Shown here: in pieces, positions 60,158-64,000 of the stretch
Layout of the letters: the number at the start of each line of letters is the position of its first letter
Position numbering within the stretch: the stretch's first letter is position 1
Source of the DNA: DATLRC01 sp035478435
GTDB taxonomy: Bacteria; Patescibacteriota; Saccharimonadia; Saccharimonadales; UBA4665
Length of the DNA: 64,000 nucleotides
Assembly: GCA_035478435.1 (NCBI GenBank)
Contig: DATIJT010000009.1
Span: 200,362 to 264,361 of the forward strand
Reading direction: 5' to 3'
Made by a program: the position numbers and the translations under genes
The notes under the pieces: model-generated
The model's input: only the letters and a program-made list of their open reading frames with translations
Told to the model about the DNA's origin: nothing
Databases searched by the model: none

Positions 60158-61192
60158 TTACTCGTGATCGTGAGGGTCATTTTGATGCAGGGTGCGGCCG
60201 ACGTCGGCGACCATTTCGACCAAACGGTTGCTGTAGCCCCATTCGTTGTCGTACCAGACAACGACTTTAGCTAGGTTGCCGTCAACGACGTTGGTTAACT
60301 CTAGGTCGACAATGCCAGAATTGCTATTGCCAATATAGTCACTGCTAACCAGGGGTTCGTCGGAAACGGCCACAATACCCTGGTAGTACGGTTCGGTTGA
60401 AATTTTGGTCAGTAGCTTATTGATTTCTTCTTTAGTAGTATTGCGCTTTAGCAGCATGGTGACGTCGCTCAGCGAAACCACCGGCGTGGGCACGCGGACG
60501 CTTAGGCCATCGAATTTGCCCTGAAGATTAGGGACAGTGCGGGCAACCGCTATGGCCGCGCCGGTCGAAGTCGGCACGATGTTTTGCGGTGCCGCCCGGC
60601 CTTCACGCAAATCTTTGGTCGGGCTGTCGGTCAGGGTTTGGCTGGCAGTGTCGCTATGGATAGTTGTCAGCATGGCTTTTTCAATGCCGAATTCCTGATC
60701 CATGATGTCCATAATGGCGGCAATGCTGTTAGTCGTACACGAAGCGTTGCTGATGATAGCGCTAGAATTTTTCAGTTTATCGTCGTTGGCGCCTATGACG
60801 ATGGTGTCGACTTCGTCGCTTTTAGTTGGCGCGGAAATCACTACCCGCTCGGCACCAGCTTTAATGTGCGCACCGGCATCCTCGGCTTTGGTAAAACGGC
60901 CGGTCGATTCGATCACGACATCTACTTTTTTGTCTTTCCAGGGCAAGAGCGCCGGATCTTTTTCGGCAGTAACCTCAATTTTCTTACCATCGATGATCAA
61001 ATTCTTGTCATCAAACCCGACTTTATGATGATATTCGCCGTAGTTAGAATCATGTTTGAGCAAATAAGCTAAAGTTTTAGTATCGGTTAAATCATTGATG
61101 CCCACCACTTCCAGGTCGGTGCGGTCGTGAGCAATCCGAAAAGCTATCCGCCCTATCCGCCCAAACCCATTTATCGCCACCCGTGTCTTCAT
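60158..61192 (-). CDS. gap: Glyceraldehyde-3-phosphate dehydrogenase
   Basis: NAD(P)-dependent glycolytic enzyme. 344 residues with AINGFGRIGRIAFRI (dinucleotide binding), the catalytic Cys in SNASCTTNSIAAIM, HSDTASQTLTDSP (His) and WYDNEWGYSNRLVEM. It heads the gap-rpiB-x-rpe operon. GAGGAA lies 7 nt before the ATG and a TATATAA further upstream may be the -10. Confidence 0.97.
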   Translation of the reverse strand: MKTRVAINGFGRIGRIAFRIAHDRTDLEVVGINDLTDTKTLAYLLKHDSNYGEYHHKVGFDDKNLIIDGKKIEVTAEKDPALLPWKDKKVDVVIESTGRFTKAEDAGAHIKAGAERVVISAPTKSDEVDTIVIGANDDKLKNSSAIISNASCTTNSIAAIMDIMDQEFGIEKAMLTTIHSDTASQTLTDSPTKDLREGRAAPQNIVPTSTGAAIAVARTVPNLQGKFDGLSVRVPTPVVSLSDVTMLLKRNTTKEEINKLLTKISTEPYYQGIVAVSDEPLVSSDYIGNSNSGIVDLELTNVVDGNLAKVVVWYDNEWGYSNRLVEMVADVGRTLHQNDPHDHE

Positions 61193-61265
61193 GTAAAGTT
61201 CCTCGTTTAGGTTTTATATAGCTTATGCTTTTATTGTAAACGAAAGCAACGGTGATGCAATTGCT

Positions 61266-61820
61266 TTAAGATATAAATTTGAACTGGCGGAGTTTGACAA
61301 TGACACCGCTAATCCGTTCGGTCTGGGAATCGTCTAAATCAAACCAGCCAGCTCCATAAACCTCTTTTTGGTCAAACTCGATATCTTCGCTTTTGGCAAT
61401 AAATACGTAGCGGAAATCGTGGTGATAATGGTCCGGTTCGTTTTTGTGGGGTCGCGCCGGCACGAGATGGGTATCTATATCGATCGGCACAAGAGGATTA
61501 GTCTTATCTACCGCTAAATATTCGCCAAGCTGAATGCCAGTCTCTTCGGGAGCTTCCCTTCTGGCAGCTTCGAGAGGATTAGGCTCGTCGCTTTCCCGGT
61601 GACCACCCGGTTGTTGCCAGAGATTGAAAGATTTATGGTGAATCAGTAGGACTCGGCGGCGATCGTTAGACAACACAATGGTACTGCCGGTAACATGGCC
61701 GTGGAAATTTCGGCGGTCATTTAAATCTTGGCCGGTTTTAACCTGTTCGGCTAAAAGCTTTAGCTCTTCCTTTTCTTCTGGAAAAAGCTTTAGATATCTG
61801 TCAAGGATGTCACTAAGCAT
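61266..61820 (-). CDS. Nudix hydrolase
   Basis: 184 residues. The Nudix box is complete: G-x5-E-x7-R-E-x2-E-E-x-G-I in the stretch GGHRESDEPNPLEAARRE followed by APEETGI. It cleaves a nucleoside diphosphate linked to another group; the substrate cannot be read. The N-terminal ~35 residues form a helix (RYLKLFPEEKEELKLLAEQV). It starts 2 nt after the ppa stop, so pyrophosphate made here could be removed by the partner enzyme. Confidence 0.92.
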   Translation of the reverse strand: MLSDILDRYLKLFPEEKEELKLLAEQVKTGQDLNDRRNFHGHVTGSTIVLSNDRRRVLLIHHKSFNLWQQPGGHRESDEPNPLEAARREAPEETGIQLGEYLAVDKTNPLVPIDIDTHLVPARPHKNEPDHYHHDFRYVFIAKSEDIEFDQKEVYGAGWFDLDDSQTERISGVIVKLRQFKFIS

Positions 61821-61822
61821 CC

Positions 61823-62344
61823 TTAGCCTTTGGCGCGGGCAATCGAATCGGAAATGACTTTTTTGGCAGCCTCGGCATCACCCCAGCCTTTGAATTCAGC
61901 CTTGACGCCGGTCCAATCTTTCTTCCAGTCTTTATAGTGCTTATAGAAGTGCTCAACTACTTTCTTAAAGTTATCTCCTAGGTCATCAACTTCTTTGAGG
62001 TAATCTTTGCTGACATCGTTAGCAGGTACAACTACTAGCTTTTCGTCCATTTCACCATCATCTTCATAATAGAGCACACCAATTACCCTAGAGGGCACCA
62101 CCACACCATGAGGCACCGATTCGTCAATGATCAAAAGAGCGTCCAGAGGGTCGCCGTCTCCACATAAAGTGTTTGGCACGTAACCATAGTCAGCCGGGTA
62201 GCCAAGCATAGTGCCATTCACCCGATCTAGAAAAAGTCGGCCAGTAGTTTTGTCAATTTCATATTTATTTCGCTCGCCCTTACGGATTTCAATTACTACA
62301 TTTACTACGTCTGGGGCATCGTTACCATAAGATAGATCAGTCAT
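61823..62344 (-). CDS. ppa: Inorganic pyrophosphatase
   Basis: Family I soluble pyrophosphatase, 173 residues from the second ATG (62344), with IEIRKGERNKYEID, DYGYVPNTLCGDGDPLDALLI (metal-binding Asp cluster) and KDWKKDWTGVKAEFKGWGD. AAAGGAG lies upstream at better spacing for this ATG than for the one at 62347. First gene of a two-gene operon with the Nudix gene. Confidence 0.96.
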   Translation of the reverse strand: MTDLSYGNDAPDVVNVVIEIRKGERNKYEIDKTTGRLFLDRVNGTMLGYPADYGYVPNTLCGDGDPLDALLIIDESVPHGVVVPSRVIGVLYYEDDGEMDEKLVVVPANDVSKDYLKEVDDLGDNFKKVVEHFYKHYKDWKKDWTGVKAEFKGWGDAEAAKKVISDSIARAKG

Positions 62345-62388
62345 CATTTACTCCTTTACTTCATGAATTATTGTACACTATGTTAAGC

Positions 62389-63114
62389 ATGAAAATTATC
62401 GGTCATCGCGGAGCCAGGGGCTTAGTACCGGAAAATACCGTCGCCAGCTTATTGAAAGCCCTTGATTACGGCGTTGACGAAGTAGAATTCGATGTCCGCG
62501 TTACTAAAGATGGCGTGCCGATCCTGAGCCACGACCCCGACATGCATGATCCGGCCGGTAATCATCTAAGAATTACCGGCCACACTTACGAAGAATTACT
62601 CGCCCATAAACCTGATCTAGCTACGCTCAAACAGGCTATCAAAGCCATTGATCGCCGAGTGCCCATGATGTTAGAAGTCAAGCCAGATGTAACTCTTAAG
62701 CCCGTGACCGATGTCATTAAATCCTGCCTGAAAGCGGGCTGGTCCGCGACAGATTTCAACCTGGCGTCGTACAGTCAACCAATTCTGCTGGAATTACAGG
62801 CTGAACTTCCTGGTATCCAAAAGATCGTGATCGAGAATTGGTCGGGCGTACGGGCTGCTAAACGAGCCCGTCAATTAGGTACCAAGCGACTCAGTATGCT
62901 CGAATATTGGCTGTGGTCGGGCTTTATTTCGGCTATGGCCAGGCGCGATTATAAACTGTATAGTTTTCCGCCTAAAAGCCCCTTAAAAGAGCGACTTTTC
63001 TCCAAAATAGGGCTGACAGGATTCACCAATAACCCGAAGAAAGCTCGCCGCTGGGCAAAATACGGCTTGGCCGGCGTAATTACCGACTTTCCCGACCGCT
63101 TTACTAAAAAATGA
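62389..63114 (+). CDS. Glycerophosphodiester phosphodiesterase
   Basis: 241 residues from the ATG at 62389 (MKIIGHRGARGLVPENT). IGHRGARG with the catalytic His, VDEVEFDVRVTKDGVPILSHDPDM (metal Glu/Asp and second His) and MMLEVKPD are the GDPD marks. It splits glycerophosphodiesters to glycerol-3-phosphate and an alcohol; no signal peptide, so cytoplasmic. ATG at 62380 is an alternative. It ends in TGA and is followed 13 nt later by the reductase gene. Confidence 0.92.
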   Translation: MKIIGHRGARGLVPENTVASLLKALDYGVDEVEFDVRVTKDGVPILSHDPDMHDPAGNHLRITGHTYEELLAHKPDLATLKQAIKAIDRRVPMMLEVKPDVTLKPVTDVIKSCLKAGWSATDFNLASYSQPILLELQAELPGIQKIVIENWSGVRAAKRARQLGTKRLSMLEYWLWSGFISAMARRDYKLYSFPPKSPLKERLFSKIGLTGFTNNPKKARRWAKYGLAGVITDFPDRFTKK

Positions 63115-63127
63115 GATAATTGAGTTC

Positions 63128-63832
63128 ATGAAAGCTATTTTTGACCACTCCGAGCCCGAAGCGGCTAACATTCATACCTTCTTCTTCAAACCTGAAAAAC
63201 CCGTGCACTACACCGCGGGGCAGTTTACGGAGATCTTCCTTCCGCATGCCCACCCTGATAATCGGGGCCAGAAACGTTGGTTTACCGTTTCCAGCCCACC
63301 AGGTAAACAATTTCTGACAATTACTACTAAGTTTGCCGGTAAAAAAGGCAGTTCGTTCAAAAAAGTACTGGCCAAGCTCAAACCCGGAAAGATTCTAGAC
63401 CTGGCTGATCCGATGGGCGATTTCGTATTGCCGAAGCTTATTCAAACTCCGCTAATATTCGTAGCTGGCGGCATGGGCATTACGCCTTTTCACAGCATGC
63501 TGGAGTGGCTAAGTGAGACTCATGAGGACCGGCCGATTAAGCTACTCTACGCTGTCCGCAGCGAAGATGAAATTATCTTTCAAGACACTTTCGCCAAAGC
63601 CGGCGTCCATGCCACTATTATCGTTAGCGAGCCATCACCGTCTTGGGGCGGCGAGCGCGGACGGCTGACCGCCGAATTAATTTTGGGCTTGGAAAAGCCA
63701 ACGGAAGATACGTTAGTTTACGTTTCAGGGCCCGAACCAATGGCTGAAGCTCTAGAAAAGGACCTGCAAAAGGCCGGTTTAAATAAACGACAAATCGTCA
63801 CCGACTTCTTCCCGGGCTACGAAGCGTTCTAG
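63128..63832 (+). CDS. FAD/NAD(P)-binding oxidoreductase (ferredoxin reductase-like)
   Basis: 234 residues of the ferredoxin-NADP reductase family: FAD-binding strand YTAGQFTEIFL, RWFTVSSPPG (RxYSxxS-type FAD motif), NAD(P)-binding FVAGGMGITPFHSML and a C-terminal SGPEPMAEALEKDL. No iron-sulphur cluster domain is fused. Electron partner unknown. Probably in one operon with the phosphodiesterase. Confidence 0.9.
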   Translation: MKAIFDHSEPEAANIHTFFFKPEKPVHYTAGQFTEIFLPHAHPDNRGQKRWFTVSSPPGKQFLTITTKFAGKKGSSFKKVLAKLKPGKILDLADPMGDFVLPKLIQTPLIFVAGGMGITPFHSMLEWLSETHEDRPIKLLYAVRSEDEIIFQDTFAKAGVHATIIVSEPSPSWGGERGRLTAELILGLEKPTEDTLVYVSGPEPMAEALEKDLQKAGLNKRQIVTDFFPGYEAF

Positions 63833-63887
63833 GTTGCTTTCGAAAAACAAGAATCTCCTTAGGCTGCGACCTAAAGCTCGCGCCACC

Positions 63888-63952
63888 ATTACTTTTTGAT
63901 CAGCAAAAAGTAACACAAAAAGCTGACGGGCGACTGTAAAACACTATTGCCA
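63888..63952 (+). repeat. Second copy of dispersed repeat modules (cut by window end)
   Basis: ACTTTTTGATCAGCAAAAAGT (hairpin part of 63890-63911) resembles the module at 25327-25344, with a shared following stretch AACxCAAAAAGC. AAAACACTATTGCCA (63938-63952) is the exact reverse complement of 25704-25718. The element probably continues past the right edge. The rest of 63833-64000 shows no gene. Confidence 0.6.
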
Positions 63953-64000
63953 CTACAACCACCCACCAGCCGCGCCGGCACATCGCTAAAGCGGTTCCGC

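Noticed and set aside
1..64000. Recoded UGA (as in SR1/Gracilibacteria)
   Set aside because: TGA works as a stop at normal gene ends, for example fba and the glycerophosphodiesterase, and no gene needs UGA read as an amino acid.

Overview
The window looks like a chromosome segment of a Patescibacteria/CPR bacterium, most likely a Saccharibacteria (TM7)-type organism. This is inferred from gene style, not from a 16S gene. Supporting features are standard code (TGA is used as a stop, e.g. fba and the glycerophosphodiesterase), compact overlapping operons, a GatCAB amidotransferase, glycolysis/pentose-phosphate genes without an oxidative branch, a split transketolase, a lone type IV pilus-type ATPase, a PaaX/Cas2-fold regulator, and many short secreted or membrane proteins without recognisable families. 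No rRNA, CRISPR array, phage module or transposase was seen. One tRNA gene, tRNA-Leu(UAG), is present.

Layout. 1-22.4 kb is core housekeeping: clpP (behind a CIRCE operator), trigger factor, hisS, tRNA-Leu, rsmD, recG, tyrS, a large class A penicillin-binding protein, radA, clpC (second CIRCE) and nusA, with small unknown proteins between. 22.6-41.9 kb carries an M1 aminopeptidase, yraN, rnhB, rplS, a PilB/GspE ATPase, a SPOUT methyltransferase, a CAP-domain protein, dnaE, a YtxH-like protein, galU, gatB/gatA/gatC and uvrB. 41.9-50.0 kb is an accessory region: four paralogous secreted zinc metalloproteases of matrixin type alternating with three single-pass membrane proteins, each protease preceded by the same ~93-bp upstream sequence. 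50.1-55.0 kb holds a SLOG/LOG-like protein, an unknown 414-aa protein, a PfkB sugar kinase and a duplicated unknown gene, one copy of which is split by a frame change. 55.1-62.3 kb is a central-carbon cluster: fba, transketolase C and N halves, a PaaX-like regulator flanked by two 40-bp sites, rpe, rpiB, gap, Nudix and ppa. The window ends with a glycerophosphodiesterase, an FAD/NAD reductase and part of a dispersed repeat.

How the genes work together. ClpP and ClpC form one protease and share HrcA-type control. GatCAB, HisRS, TyrRS, tRNA-Leu, L19 and trigger factor serve translation. Fba, the two transketolase halves, Rpe, RpiB and GAPDH form a non-oxidative pentose-phosphate/lower glycolysis route, and the PaaX-like protein is well placed to control it. 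The protease array is the best candidate for an undescribed system; an envelope-associated, possibly host-directed role is inference.

Non-coding structure is rich: heptad-periodic inverted repeats (three intergenic, one inserted in frame in the aminopeptidase gene), a 42-bp perfect palindrome, two long imperfect palindromes of 110-150 bp, and a repeat element shared between 25.3-25.8 kb and the right end. Many operon-leading genes have a -10 box only 6-8 nt before the start codon, suggesting leaderless mRNAs.
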